From NCBI RefSeq assembly GCF_025971955.1, contig NZ_JAPDMX010000020.1:28895-92894 (forward strand): a stretch of 64,000 nt of DNA, given 5' to 3'. Below are positions 1-8,237 of the stretch, piece by piece. Positions within the stretch are counted from its first letter, which is position 1; the number at the start of each line of letters is the position of its first letter. A program made the translations under genes and the position numbers. The notes below the pieces were generated by a model. It was given only the letters and a program-made list of their open reading frames with translations, was not told where the DNA came from and ran no database searches. The stretch is from Shewanella subflava (GTDB lineage: Bacteria; Pseudomonadota; Gammaproteobacteria; Enterobacterales; Shewanellaceae).

Positions 1-2102
1 TAACCAAGCTCAATACCGCCTAATTTGCCATAACCTATTACCGCAAAGCCCATTTCATTCTGGTTAGTACCAGGCGGCACACCGTGCCTTGCTGCAACCT
101 GATGCCAAGCATGTAAAACCACTTGTTCAATGATCGCTTCGGCTAAAAAGGTTAAATGATCACTCACCTGCATAACAGGTAGCACCCCTGTTACGTCAGC
201 TGCGGCAATTTTTAATTGCTGTGATAGCTTAAATTGCCGCAAAGCTTCCATCTGCTGTTCCATATCATCTTCTGGTACACGTAACAGATACTGGCGCAGC
301 TCACTGGGGTAATCATCAATCGAGGTAATATCATATAACTGAGCCGGGTCAATCAACTCATCTAACAACATGGGGAAGTTAGCAAGCTCTTTTGCAATCC
401 AAGGACTTGCACAACATAAACTGACTAATTGTTGACGAGCACCCGGGTTTTCACACAGTAACTCTAAATAGGTGGTACGGGTGAGAATTTTATCTAACAC
501 ATTAGAAACGGGTTTAAATGCCACGCTAGGTTTGGTTTGCACCATCAATTCTTCAAGCAATTTTGGCATTAAACGGTCAAGCGTTTCTCGACCTCTTGGC
601 CCAATTGAGCGTTTAGAAACCGTGTTACGCCAATCGCTGAGTAGCGGCCATAACTCAGGATCTTCAATTTGTTGTTCCTGTAATAGGGTATCGGCATGCT
701 CATCTTGTTGGATATTCCAAAACAAGCTAGTCCAATGATCGCTGTGTTCGTGTGAGTCACTGCCACCTACCGTGGCATTAAAGTGACGATGAATTTTGGC
801 CATAGCCGCTTCTATACGGGTTCGTAAATCGGTTTCGTTAGTTAAATTCATGCTGTAACACAAACGCTGCCAATCTAATGGATTATTCGGTAACGTTTGA
901 GTTTGCTTATCATCAATGGCTTGCAGCAGGTTTTCCACACGACGCAATAAAATATATGAGTGCTTCAACTCATCAACCGCCAAATATTCGAGCTGTCCTA
1001 GGCTGTATAAAATATCAATCGCCCCAAATAAGCTTTGCTGACGTAATGCCGGTTCACGCCCGCCTCGAATTAACTGAAAACTTTGCACCACGAATTCCAC
1101 TTCACGGATACCACCAGCACCAAGTTTAATGTTGTCGGTTAGCTGACGACGTCGCACCTCTTGGGCTATCATCTGTTTCATTTTGCGAAGCGATTCAATA
1201 GCAGAAAAATCAATGTAACGACGATAAACAAATGGACGTAATAAATCGTGTAATTCATCACAATAACCTGACCATGGCCCTAAAACACGGGCTTTAACCA
1301 TGGCATAACGTTCCCAATCTCGACCTTGTTCTTGGTAATAATCTTCTAGGCCTGCAAAGCTCACGACTAAGGGACCACTTTCACCATAGGGACGTAAACG
1401 CATATCAACACGGAACACAAATCCATCAACGGTCACTTGATCTAACAAATTAACCAGCTTTTGCCCCATACGAATAAAAAATTGTTGATTGGCAATCGCA
1501 CGCCGACCACCGATGGTTTCACCATGTTCTGGAAAAGTAAAAATCAAATCAATATCGGAAGAAAAATTCAGTTCGCGGCCACCTAACTTCCCCATGCCTA
1601 AAATCAATAAAGGTTGGGGTTTACCTTCTGCATCTGAGGGTGTCCCCAACTGTTTACATAAATCAAGGTAAAGCCAATCTCGCGCCGCAATCACTAGCGC
1701 TTCTGCTAGTGAGGATAAATCAATTAACGAGTCTTCTAGTTTTGAATAATTGGCAAAGTCTCGCCAGGCTAAACGCACCATTTGTTTATTTCGATATTGC
1801 CGTAATGCCGACTTCACTTGATCTTCTGTGGTTAATTCAGCCAATATTTGATGCAGTTCTTTATCAAAATCAGCCCTTACGACTTCATCAAGCAAGCCAC
1901 CAAATAGCATTGGGATCCATTCCGGATGGCGGTTTAATTGCTCAGCAATATAATCGCTTAAACTGAAAATAGTTTTGATTTCAGATTGCTGACTATCGGT
2001 AAGTGACAAAGCCTCAGGCCAGAGGTCGATTAATCTTAACCAGTAACTTTCTGCTGTTTGTTGCATTTGTGCAGATAATACCTTGTTACTTTGTGATGGC
2101 AT
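1..2102 (-). CDS. glnE: Glutamine synthetase adenylyltransferase/adenylyl-removing enzyme, 3' part beyond window
   Basis: GlnE adenylylates and deadenylylates glutamine synthetase in response to PII protein, setting nitrogen assimilation in the cytosol. Translating the minus strand from the ATG at 2102 gives 700 uninterrupted codons running off the left edge. The family is about 950 residues, so the C-terminal quarter is missing here. The first nucleotidyltransferase core is visible near residues 165-185 ([17 protein letters not shown], with the paired Asp residues). Its duplicate starts at the window edge ([11 protein letters not shown]), so the second domain's catalytic Asp pair lies outside. 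The ATG at 2102 is preceded by AAAGGACC. The gene diverges from the lipoprotein gene at 2270, and a 13-bp palindrome sits 35-47 bp upstream of its start, so it might share that regulator. Identification is secure. Confidence 0.96.
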   Translation of the reverse strand, partial: MPSQSNKVLSAQMQQTAESYWLRLIDLWPEALSLTDSQQSEIKTIFSLSDYIAEQLNRHPEWIPMLFGGLLDEVVRADFDKELHQILAELTTEDQVKSALRQYRNKQMVRLAWRDFANYSKLEDSLIDLSSLAEALVIAARDWLYLDLCKQLGTPSDAEGKPQPLLILGMGKLGGRELNFSSDIDLIFTFPEHGETIGGRRAIANQQFFIRMGQKLVNLLDQVTVDGFVFRVDMRLRPYGESGPLVVSFAGLEDYYQEQGRDWERYAMVKARVLGPWSGYCDELHDLLRPFVYRRYIDFSAIESLRKMKQMIAQEVRRRQLTDNIKLGAGGIREVEFVVQSFQLIRGGREPALRQQSLFGAIDILYSLGQLEYLAVDELKHSYILLRRVENLLQAIDDKQTQTLPNNPLDWQRLCYSMNLTNETDLRTRIEAAMAKIHRHFNATVGGSDSHEHSDHWTSLFWNIQQDEHADTLLQEQQIEDPELWPLLSDWRNTVSKRSIGPRGRETLDRLMPKLLEELMVQTKPSVAFKPVSNVLDKILTRTTYLELLCENPGARQQLVSLCCASPWIAKELANFPMLLDELIDPAQLYDITSIDDYPSELRQYLLRVPEDDMEQQMEALRQFKLSQQLKIAAADVTGVLPVMQVSDHLTFLAEAIIEQVVLHAWHQVAARHGVPPGTNQNEMGFAVIGYGKLGGIELG

Positions 2103-2136
2103 GGCGATAATGGTCCTTTGATTAGATTCAAGATTG

Positions 2137-2149
2137 GACATATTATGTC
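2137..2149. promoter_or_regulatory. 13-bp palindromic operator candidate, copy 1
   Basis: The sequence is GACATATTATGTC, a perfect palindrome around one central base. The same 13-mer recurs twice in front of the DUF2170-PspA genes at 5949 and 5983. It lies between divergent glnE and the lipoprotein gene. A weak promoter for the plus-strand genes can be drawn through it (TGGACA at 2135-2140, TATATC at 2159-2164), the same geometry as the second site. I do not recognise the regulator. Confidence 0.6.
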
Positions 2150-2269
2150 AAGAATGTTATATCTTGATGCAGAGATTTTATTTATAGTCTCAAGATACTA
2201 TACCCTGTCGCAAACGCACATTAAAAATTGCACGCTATGCGCATGAATTTTATAACACTTGGAGAAAAC

Positions 2270-3235
2270 ATGGCAGGTAAGCTCCCCCGTGTATTCACGT
2301 TTTTCATCATCCTTTTTCTTGGCCTAAATTTGACTGGCTGCGGTGATGATCGACCTGAGCAAATCGCAAAATATCAACAGCTGACCACCCAACGTTTAGC
2401 GCAACTTAAGAGTGGCCTTGAGAGCCAGCAGCTACGTAATGCCACTTTATTGCAACAATATAGTGATTTACTCGCTAAAAAAAGCCCTGATCTCGCACCG
2501 CTTTTAAGAGAACTAGCGCTAGATAGCACAACGCAAGGCCCCATGTATCAATCTTTACTAAGAAGAAATAATGACCTGAGCAATGCGGCTAACTTTATCG
2601 ATTTAGACCAACAACTCGCAGAAGCTGAAAATGTTTACCAAGCTGCAGATCCGAGTTTATTTAATGATATGTTATCGGATCCTGTTAACGTGATTGCTGA
2701 TTTATCTGATGGAAAATTGGCAAGAGTAAACTCAATCAGCCGTGAAGCGGCCGCATTAGCAAATGGCAACGAAGATTTTGGTCCTGGTAGCCAGTTAGTT
2801 GGTAATCCTTCTTATGGCAGCTGGCAGTCTGACTCAAGCGGTACTTCCTTTTGGGCTTGGTATGGCATGTATGCTATGTTTTCTAACATCTTTCAACGTC
2901 CGATCCGTTATGACAATTGGTCAAGCCGCCGTGGTTACAGTTATTACAATGACGTAGGCAGATATCGCTATACCTCGCCAAAACAAGCAACTGCACAAAA
3001 TAATACTTATCAGCAAACAAAAAAGAGTTTTGAACGCCAAGGTAAACGCTTTGACAGCCCTTATGCCAAGACCAAAACCGGCTCCACCAGCTTGTCTCGT
3101 CAAAGTGCCAGTGCACCAAAAGCAAGTACTACCACTCGCACGTCTTCGAGTAAGTTTCGTTCAAGCTATTCAAAAACCAGTAGTTTTCGTAATTCAAGTA
3201 GCCGCACCACTCGCGGCATTAGCCGTGGTAAATAG
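2270..3235 (+). CDS. Lipoprotein of the PspA/DUF350 cluster, function unknown
   Basis: The 321-residue product starts at the ATG at 2270, preceded by TTGGAG at good spacing; in-frame upstream starts have no such site. Residues 1-27 form a lipoprotein signal with lipobox LTGC, so the protein is probably anchored to a membrane on the periplasmic side. The middle (about 35-150) is helical and Gln/Leu-rich. A Trp/Tyr-rich segment follows (about 185-235, including WAWYGMYAM). The last 90 residues are low-complexity Ser/Thr/Arg/Lys, highly basic. I do not recognise a family; its position matches that of YjfM in the E. coli yjf cluster, but I see no clear similarity to it. It is the first gene of a unit with the DUF350 protein 12 bp downstream and the spermidine-synthase-like gene after that. 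Confidence 0.8.
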   Translation: MAGKLPRVFTFFIILFLGLNLTGCGDDRPEQIAKYQQLTTQRLAQLKSGLESQQLRNATLLQQYSDLLAKKSPDLAPLLRELALDSTTQGPMYQSLLRRNNDLSNAANFIDLDQQLAEAENVYQAADPSLFNDMLSDPVNVIADLSDGKLARVNSISREAAALANGNEDFGPGSQLVGNPSYGSWQSDSSGTSFWAWYGMYAMFSNIFQRPIRYDNWSSRRGYSYYNDVGRYRYTSPKQATAQNNTYQQTKKSFERQGKRFDSPYAKTKTGSTSLSRQSASAPKASTTTRTSSSKFRSSYSKTSSFRNSSSRTTRGISRGK

Positions 3236-3247
3236 GTAGGACTGACA

Positions 3248-4147
3248 ATGACATTTCTTCAACAATATGGCATCACAGAGCCACTATTAATAATTCTTGC
3301 AATTGATTTAGCCATTGCAATCATTCTATTAGCCTTAATGCGATACCTCCAAGGTTGGTCAATCAAGGTCAACAGCACTAAAGAGCTGGCTGAACGCGAT
3401 AATTTTGCGTTTGGTATTAGCACTGCTGGCGCTGTGGCAGCACTGGGGATTGTACTGACTGGCGCCATTACGGGTGAGGCGGCATTATCTTATACCACTG
3501 AAGCAATCGGCATGACAGCCTACGGTTTATTCGGTTTAGTCCTGATTAAATTTGGTCGTTATCTTCATGATAAAATTGCTTTAAATGAGTTCCCTAAAAA
3601 TGAAGAGATTCTTAAAGGCAATGTGTCAGTTGCGGTTGTCGATGCCGCTGCCGCCATTGCAACAGCAATTATCATTCGCGCAGTATTAATGTGGGCTGAA
3701 GATATTACCGTCGATACTTTTATTGCCATTTTCAGTGCGTTTTTAGTATCACAATTGATACTGGTGTTGCTAACCCGCTTACGTGAAAACCGCTATGCCA
3801 AGCGTAATCAAGACGCCTCAATGCAGCAGGCATTAAAGCAAGGTCAAACCGCTTTAGCCATTCGCCATAGTGGTTATATGATTGCCATGGCATTGAGTTT
3901 TAATGCGGCAAGCCACTTTATTTTGTATATCCCTACGGCATATTTAAACAATATTTTTGGTTGGTTAATCTTCTCATTCGTGATGCTAGTGCTAATGAGC
4001 TTAGTGATCGCCTTAGTTAAAAAATTAGTTTTGGCGGGCATCAATTTAGCCGAAGAAGTCGAAAAACAACACAACATAGGTATCGCCGCAGTTGAAATGG
4101 CGATCAGCATTGCTGTTGCCTTAATCTTAACGGCGTTAATGGCATAA
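3248..4147 (+). CDS. DUF350 family inner-membrane protein (YjfL-like)
   Basis: This 299-residue protein is almost entirely hydrophobic, with about eight membrane helices arranged as two copies of a four-helix DUF350 unit (roughly residues 10-135 and 150-297). Short charged loops separate the helices, for example ERDNFAFGIS near residue 50 and RENRYAKRNQD near 180. DUF350 proteins such as E. coli YjfL occur beside PspA-like, DUF2170 and polyamine-related genes; their biochemical role is not established, and membrane sensing or transport is only a guess. The gene is tightly linked to the lipoprotein upstream and the aminopropyltransferase downstream (5-bp gap), which implies co-translation. The family call is firm, the function open. 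Confidence 0.85.
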   Translation: MTFLQQYGITEPLLIILAIDLAIAIILLALMRYLQGWSIKVNSTKELAERDNFAFGISTAGAVAALGIVLTGAITGEAALSYTTEAIGMTAYGLFGLVLIKFGRYLHDKIALNEFPKNEEILKGNVSVAVVDAAAAIATAIIIRAVLMWAEDITVDTFIAIFSAFLVSQLILVLLTRLRENRYAKRNQDASMQQALKQGQTALAIRHSGYMIAMALSFNAASHFILYIPTAYLNNIFGWLIFSFVMLVLMSLVIALVKKLVLAGINLAEEVEKQHNIGIAAVEMAISIAVALILTALMA

Positions 4148-4152
4148 TATCG

Positions 4153-5931
4153 ATGTCTGACACTTTGCTTGAAGCACAACAACCTCAATCGGCACAGGAG
4201 GCGCTCAAGCATAGTGCGACTGTGCCCTCTTCTGTCTCGCCTAGTCAACGGATAACTTGGTTTGATGATGCCTTGCTGCTAGGCATTATGGCGCTGCTGG
4301 CTGGCTGTGGTTTAATCTATGAATACCTACTATCGCACTATGCTGGACGTATATTAGGCGCGTTAGAAGCTGCGATTTACACCATGATCGGCCTAATGAT
4401 CGTTTCTATGGGTATCGGTGCATTTGCAGCGCGTAAAATCAAATGCGCTTTCACAGGTTTTGCCATTTTAGAACTCTCTGTTGCTTTATGTGGCTCGTTT
4501 GCCATCATCATCACTGCAGCGGTTATTGGCTTTGGTCAACAACTCCCCTTAGCAATCGCCAACACCTTAGGCTTACCCCCAGATCAACTGCCCAATGGCG
4601 GCTTTATTGCTAGCTTACAAACCCTAAGTGAATACCTGCCTTACTTATGGGGCGTCCTATTAGGCTTGATGATTGGTATGGAAATCCCCCTTATTGCCAG
4701 AGTCAGACAATCATTATCTGAAGCCCATTTATTGCATAATGCGGGGACGATTTACGGTGCCGATTATATTGGTGCCGGTATTGGCGCTGCAATTTGGGTG
4801 TTTTTTATGTTAGCAATTGATATCCAACTTGCAGCCGCACTTACCGCCAGCGTGAACCTCATAGCTGGCGCCATATTTATTTGGCGCTTTTGGTATAACA
4901 TTCATCATGCTAAATGGCTACTTGTCGGCCATATTATTGCCAGTGTTTGTATTGGACTATTGGCAACCAAAGGACCACAGTGGGAACAGCATTTCAATAA
5001 CCTACTCTACAAAGATAAAGTTGTTTATGCAAAATCCACCCGCTTTCAACAACTGACTTTTACAGAGCGATTAAGGGGCAACGGATTAGCACCCGTTTAT
5101 AATTTATACATTAATGGTAGACTACAATTTTCCAGTAGTGATGAACACATTTATCATCAGTTTTTAGTGCATCCCACACTGGCCGCCAGTGCGCGCCATG
5201 ACAAGGTACTGATAATCGGTGGTGGAGATGGCTTAGGATTAAAGCAGGTATTATCATGGGCTCCTAAATCAGTGACATTAATGGATTTAGATAAAGACTT
5301 AGTCAGTTTATTTAAGTCGCCTCCCGAGGATATGCCAGCTTTTTTAAGCAAAGCCATGCTGGCATTAAATGGCAATAGTTTAAATGACCCTAGGTTAACA
5401 CTCATCAACGATGACGCCTTTAACGGGGTAGACACCTTGATTGCTGATGGGCAGCATTTCGACGCCATCATTGTCGACTTACCCGATCCCAGTCATCCGG
5501 ATTTAAATAAACTTTATTCCGATTTATTCTATCGCAAACTGAATGAACTGCTCAGTGCCGATGGTATTGTGACCGTACAATCCACCTCCCCCTACCATGC
5601 ACCAAAAGCGTTTATCTCTATCGGTAAGACCTTAGCATCAGCGGGTTTTAGGGTCGATCAGTTCCATCATAATGTGCCCAGCTTTGGCGAATGGGGCTGG
5701 AGTATCGGTAGTAAACAAGGTTTATCGCCGAAAAACAGGTTAGCGTCACTTGCTCAGTTACCGATAAAAAGCGACTGGTTAACCTTAGGTTTAGTCCACG
5801 GTGCATTCGAATTTCCAGGGAATTACTATGCTGAACAACAAGATGTGAAAATTAACGAAATCGGTTCATTGCAACTTTATCATTATCATTTAGCTGCCTG
5901 GTCAGAAAATGAAGCGATGAATCTTTTTTAA
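4153..5931 (+). CDS. Membrane-anchored spermidine synthase-like protein
   Basis: The 592-residue protein fuses a membrane domain to a spermine/spermidine synthase domain. After a polar 35-residue N-terminus come about seven membrane helices (residues 38-290). A Rossmann-type domain follows with GGGDG near 355-359, the nucleotide-binding loop for decarboxylated S-adenosylmethionine, and DLPDP near 442-446, the counterpart of the catalytic Asp loop of SpeE. This predicts aminopropyl transfer to a polyamine or another amine at the inner membrane. The true acceptor is unknown. In the E. coli yjf cluster the equivalent slot holds an ATP-grasp glutathionylspermidine-synthase relative (YjfC), so a polyamine link recurs. 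There is no strong ribosome site before the ATG, suggesting coupling to DUF350 translation. Confidence 0.85.
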   Translation: MSDTLLEAQQPQSAQEALKHSATVPSSVSPSQRITWFDDALLLGIMALLAGCGLIYEYLLSHYAGRILGALEAAIYTMIGLMIVSMGIGAFAARKIKCAFTGFAILELSVALCGSFAIIITAAVIGFGQQLPLAIANTLGLPPDQLPNGGFIASLQTLSEYLPYLWGVLLGLMIGMEIPLIARVRQSLSEAHLLHNAGTIYGADYIGAGIGAAIWVFFMLAIDIQLAAALTASVNLIAGAIFIWRFWYNIHHAKWLLVGHIIASVCIGLLATKGPQWEQHFNNLLYKDKVVYAKSTRFQQLTFTERLRGNGLAPVYNLYINGRLQFSSSDEHIYHQFLVHPTLAASARHDKVLIIGGGDGLGLKQVLSWAPKSVTLMDLDKDLVSLFKSPPEDMPAFLSKAMLALNGNSLNDPRLTLINDDAFNGVDTLIADGQHFDAIIVDLPDPSHPDLNKLYSDLFYRKLNELLSADGIVTVQSTSPYHAPKAFISIGKTLASAGFRVDQFHHNVPSFGEWGWSIGSKQGLSPKNRLASLAQLPIKSDWLTLGLVHGAFEFPGNYYAEQQDVKINEIGSLQLYHYHLAAWSENEAMNLF

Positions 5932-5946
5932 TGGACACGATAGTAC

Positions 5947-5974
5947 TTGACATATTATGTCTCGATGCTATCTT
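5947..5974 (+). promoter_or_regulatory. Predicted sigma70 promoter for the DUF2170-PspA operon
   Basis: A perfect TTGACA lies at 5947-5952, with TATCTT 16 bp downstream at 5969-5974. Transcription would start near 5981. The -35 box overlaps operator copy 2 and the start point abuts operator copy 3, an arrangement that fits repression. Confidence 0.5.
5949..5961. promoter_or_regulatory. 13-bp palindromic operator candidate, copy 2
   Basis: GACATATTATGTC, identical to the copy at 2137. Together with copy 3 it makes a larger inverted repeat of 15-bp arms (TTGACATATTATGTC and its exact complement), centres 34 bp apart, or about three helical turns. It overlaps the predicted -35 box. Confidence 0.65.
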
Positions 5975-5982
5975 TGAACACA

Positions 5983-5995
5983 GACATAATATGTC
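5983..5995. promoter_or_regulatory. 13-bp palindromic operator candidate, copy 3
   Basis: GACATAATATGTC, the reverse complement of copies 1 and 2. It lies 14 bp before the DUF2170 start codon, at the predicted transcription start, where a bound protein would block RNA polymerase. Confidence 0.65.
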
Positions 5996-6009
5996 AATTA
6001 AGGACAACT

Positions 6010-6423
6010 ATGAACATCCATACTATTGCTAACCATTTAAATGGTCTTTGTGACAAAAGTCGTACCGGTTTTCAATTTGATTGTTACCCGATTGACGGTG
6101 ATGTAGAAGTACTTCAAGTCAATGTTGTAGGCCGAGAAGAAATCCCGGTTTTTGTCTCTGTCACTGACAACCAAATATTGTGTATCAGTTATTTGTGGGG
6201 CGAGGATGAAGTGAATCAGTCTCGTCGCGCAGAAATGTTTGAGACCATGTTAGAACTCAACATTCCGATGCCACTGTCTTCATTTGCAAAAATTGATGAT
6301 AAATATGTGGTATACGGCGCATTATCAGTCGAATCTAGCATGGAAGAGATTGAACAAGAATTAGCAGTACTTTCAGACAACTGTTTGGAAGTGATCGACG
6401 AACTCTCAGAGTTTTTGAATTAA
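6010..6423 (+). CDS. DUF2170 family protein (YjfI-like)
   Basis: This 137-residue cytosolic protein matches the DUF2170/YjfI family by overall sequence and position directly before a PspA homologue. The start at 6010 follows AAGGAC; a longer reading from 5947 would begin inside the operator and has no ribosome site. It is acidic, especially in the last 35 residues (SMEEIEQELAVL onward), with no membrane helix. No activity is known for the family, and genome context ties it to PspA-type membrane stress proteins. It is the first gene of a four-gene unit (DUF2170, PspA, DUF2491, RHH) read from the operator-flanked promoter. Confidence 0.8.
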   Translation: MNIHTIANHLNGLCDKSRTGFQFDCYPIDGDVEVLQVNVVGREEIPVFVSVTDNQILCISYLWGEDEVNQSRRAEMFETMLELNIPMPLSSFAKIDDKYVVYGALSVESSMEEIEQELAVLSDNCLEVIDELSEFLN

Positions 6424-6433
6424 GGAGTCAATT

Positions 6434-7123
6434 ATGGGCATTTTAAATAAAATTCTTACCGCATTTCGTGGCGGAGCAACAGAAGTAGGCCAAAGCATTG
6501 TTGACGCAAACTCAACACGTATCTTTGAACAAGAAATTCGTGATGCAGAAAAGCATTTAACCAAAGCAAAGCGTGAGTTAACTGACGTGATGGCGAAAGA
6601 AATGCAAGCTAACCGTGAAGTCGACCGCTTAAAGCGCAGCATCGCTGAGCATGAAGGTTATGTTACCCAAGCTTTAGAGAAAGAAAATGAAGCATTAGCG
6701 ATTGAAATTGCTGAAAAGATCGCTCAACTTGATCAAGAGCTATCTGAGCAACAAGCGGCAAATGACAGCTTTAGTTCTCATGCAGTTCGTCTTAAAGATT
6801 TGGTGAAGAAAACTGAACGTCAGTTATCTGATTACCAGCGCCAATTAAGCATGGTAAAAACCACTGAGAGCGTACAGAAAGCGACCGCGACCATTACTGA
6901 CTCATTTGCATCTAGCAACTCCAAACTGCTTAATGCTAAAGATTCATTGGAGCGCATCAAAGCACGTCAACAACAGTTTGATGATCGCCTAAAAGCCTCT
7001 GAAACCTTGGCTGAAGAAAATAGCGATAAGTCTTTGCACGCTAAACTGGCTGAGGCAGGTATTGGTGAGCAAAAATCGAGTGCTAATGCCGTGCTTGATC
7101 GCATTAAAGCAAGAAAAGGCTAA
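6434..7123 (+). CDS. PspA/IM30 family membrane-stress protein (YjfJ-like)
   Basis: The 229-residue protein has the PspA/IM30 pattern: a short amphipathic N-terminal helix (MGILNKILTAFRGG) followed by long coiled-coil helices rich in Glu, Lys, Gln and Arg from about residue 25 to 185, and a shorter C-terminal helix. PspA proteins polymerise on the inner face of the cytoplasmic membrane and preserve its integrity. This member resembles E. coli YjfJ in context rather than classic PspA, since no pspF, pspB or pspC lies nearby. The start is preceded by TAAGGAG. It lies 10 bp after DUF2170 and 6 bp before DUF2491. Confidence 0.9.
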   Translation: MGILNKILTAFRGGATEVGQSIVDANSTRIFEQEIRDAEKHLTKAKRELTDVMAKEMQANREVDRLKRSIAEHEGYVTQALEKENEALAIEIAEKIAQLDQELSEQQAANDSFSSHAVRLKDLVKKTERQLSDYQRQLSMVKTTESVQKATATITDSFASSNSKLLNAKDSLERIKARQQQFDDRLKASETLAEENSDKSLHAKLAEAGIGEQKSSANAVLDRIKARKG

Positions 7124-7129
7124 TTGACT

Positions 7130-7783
7130 ATGGGATTTTTAAGCGGCCTATTTGGCAAAAAAGAAGCCCCTAAGCGTCTGCTTGACCATCCCAGTAAACT
7201 GCTCAAGGGTGATATGATCACCCTTGATGACAGTTTTGCTCTGCCTGCACAACTGCGTGGGCAGCAGTTAAAGGTTGAAGCAATCCATACCTACGAATAC
7301 CAACGCTCTCAGCAATGTGAATACCTATTACGCGGCCACAGTGACAATGCAATTTATATGTCTTATGTGGTTGAAGACGAAGCGTATTTAAGCTTTTCTA
7401 TCAAAATCAATCGCGCTATCGTTGAACAGCTGTTTGACTTAGATGCCTTTGCTGAAATATTTGAAGAACCCGGTAAGGCCACCCTTACCCCACAACCTTT
7501 ACCTGCTGAATTAGCTGACGCTTTCAGCCAATGGCTGGCTGACGATTATCATCAAGTGGAATTTGCGGGTTTTGGTTATTTTCATCGAGAAGATTATCGT
7601 AATCAAAAGCCTCCCCAAGATGAAAATGGCGCTAGGGGTGAAGCCTTCGAAAGTTATTCATTGATCAATAATCAGGAAACTCACGCGCTTGATATTGAAG
7701 TTTATGATGGGGGGGACACTGAAGTGATGCTAACCCTATACCGCCCATTAACCGATATTCGCGAATATTGGCCTGCGAGTTAA
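7130..7783 (+). CDS. DUF2491 family protein (YjfK-like)
   Basis: The 217-residue soluble acidic protein belongs by sequence and context to the DUF2491/YjfK family, again always near PspA-like genes. The ATG at 7130 is preferred over the in-frame TTG at 7124, although the AAAAGG upstream is slightly distant. Residues 2-16 (GFLSGLFGKKEAPKR) look amphipathic, similar to the N-terminus of PspA, and could touch the membrane; that is inference. The rest is mixed alpha/beta with many aromatic residues. No enzyme motif is visible. Confidence 0.8.
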   Translation: MGFLSGLFGKKEAPKRLLDHPSKLLKGDMITLDDSFALPAQLRGQQLKVEAIHTYEYQRSQQCEYLLRGHSDNAIYMSYVVEDEAYLSFSIKINRAIVEQLFDLDAFAEIFEEPGKATLTPQPLPAELADAFSQWLADDYHQVEFAGFGYFHREDYRNQKPPQDENGARGEAFESYSLINNQETHALDIEVYDGGDTEVMLTLYRPLTDIREYWPAS

Positions 7784-7801
7784 TCTAGGAGAATCGCCTC
7801 T

Positions 7802-8128
7802 ATGAGTAAAGGCAAACCATTACCTGAGAAATGGTTAAATAATCAAAAAGCCGCGAAAGCCACGCAAGTGGCTTTTGATATTGATGAAAAGTTTCAATAC
7901 TCCATTCGCAAAGCGGCACTTGATCGCGGTGTTAGCCCTTCAGATCAAATACGTACCATTCTCGGCTTATCCGTTTCAAAGCGCCCTAAACGCCCAAGGC
8001 TAACGGTTTCCTTAAGTGGTGAAGATTATATTCTGCTAGCGGAAAAATATGGCCTACCCTCTGATTCACAACTTGAAATAAAAAAACGCGTCCTTGATGA
8101 CCTAGTTCATTTTGTCGATAAAAAATAA
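7802..8128 (+). CDS. Small basic ribbon-helix-helix-like protein, possible local regulator
   Basis: The 108-residue basic protein begins at the ATG at 7802 after TAGGAG. It reads as two similar modules, each a beta-strand-like segment followed by two helices: residues about 19-56 (TQVAFDID, then KFQYSIRKAALDRG, then SPSDQIRTILGL) and about 65-104 (RLTVSLS, then EDYILLAEKYGL, then SDSQLEIKKRVLDDL). That is the layout of ribbon-helix-helix DNA-binding proteins, which bind short palindromes as dimers. It ends the PspA unit, before a strong terminator. I infer it could bind the 13-bp palindromes at 2137, 5949 and 5983; nothing in the sequence proves this. Confidence 0.65.
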   Translation: MSKGKPLPEKWLNNQKAAKATQVAFDIDEKFQYSIRKAALDRGVSPSDQIRTILGLSVSKRPKRPRLTVSLSGEDYILLAEKYGLPSDSQLEIKKRVLDDLVHFVDKK

Positions 8129-8155
8129 TTATCAGATAGTCCGATATTAATTATT

Positions 8156-8188
8156 AAAACGCGCTAGACTTTTGCCTAGCGCGTTTTT
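8156..8188 (+). terminator. Rho-independent terminator after the PspA unit
   Basis: A 12-bp perfect stem (AAAACGCGCTAG at 8156-8167 with its complement at 8176-8187), an 8-base loop and a run of Ts. It closes the DUF2170-PspA-DUF2491-RHH unit and separates it from the potassium channel. Confidence 0.9.
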
Positions 8189-8237
8189 TATCATGGGGAA
8201 AGAAATTACCTCAGACTACTTATAAACGGACTTTGTC

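Noticed and set aside
5947..6009. Extended N-terminus for the DUF2170 protein
   Set aside because: It would translate through the operator and promoter; the ATG at 6010 has AAGGAC and fits the family length.
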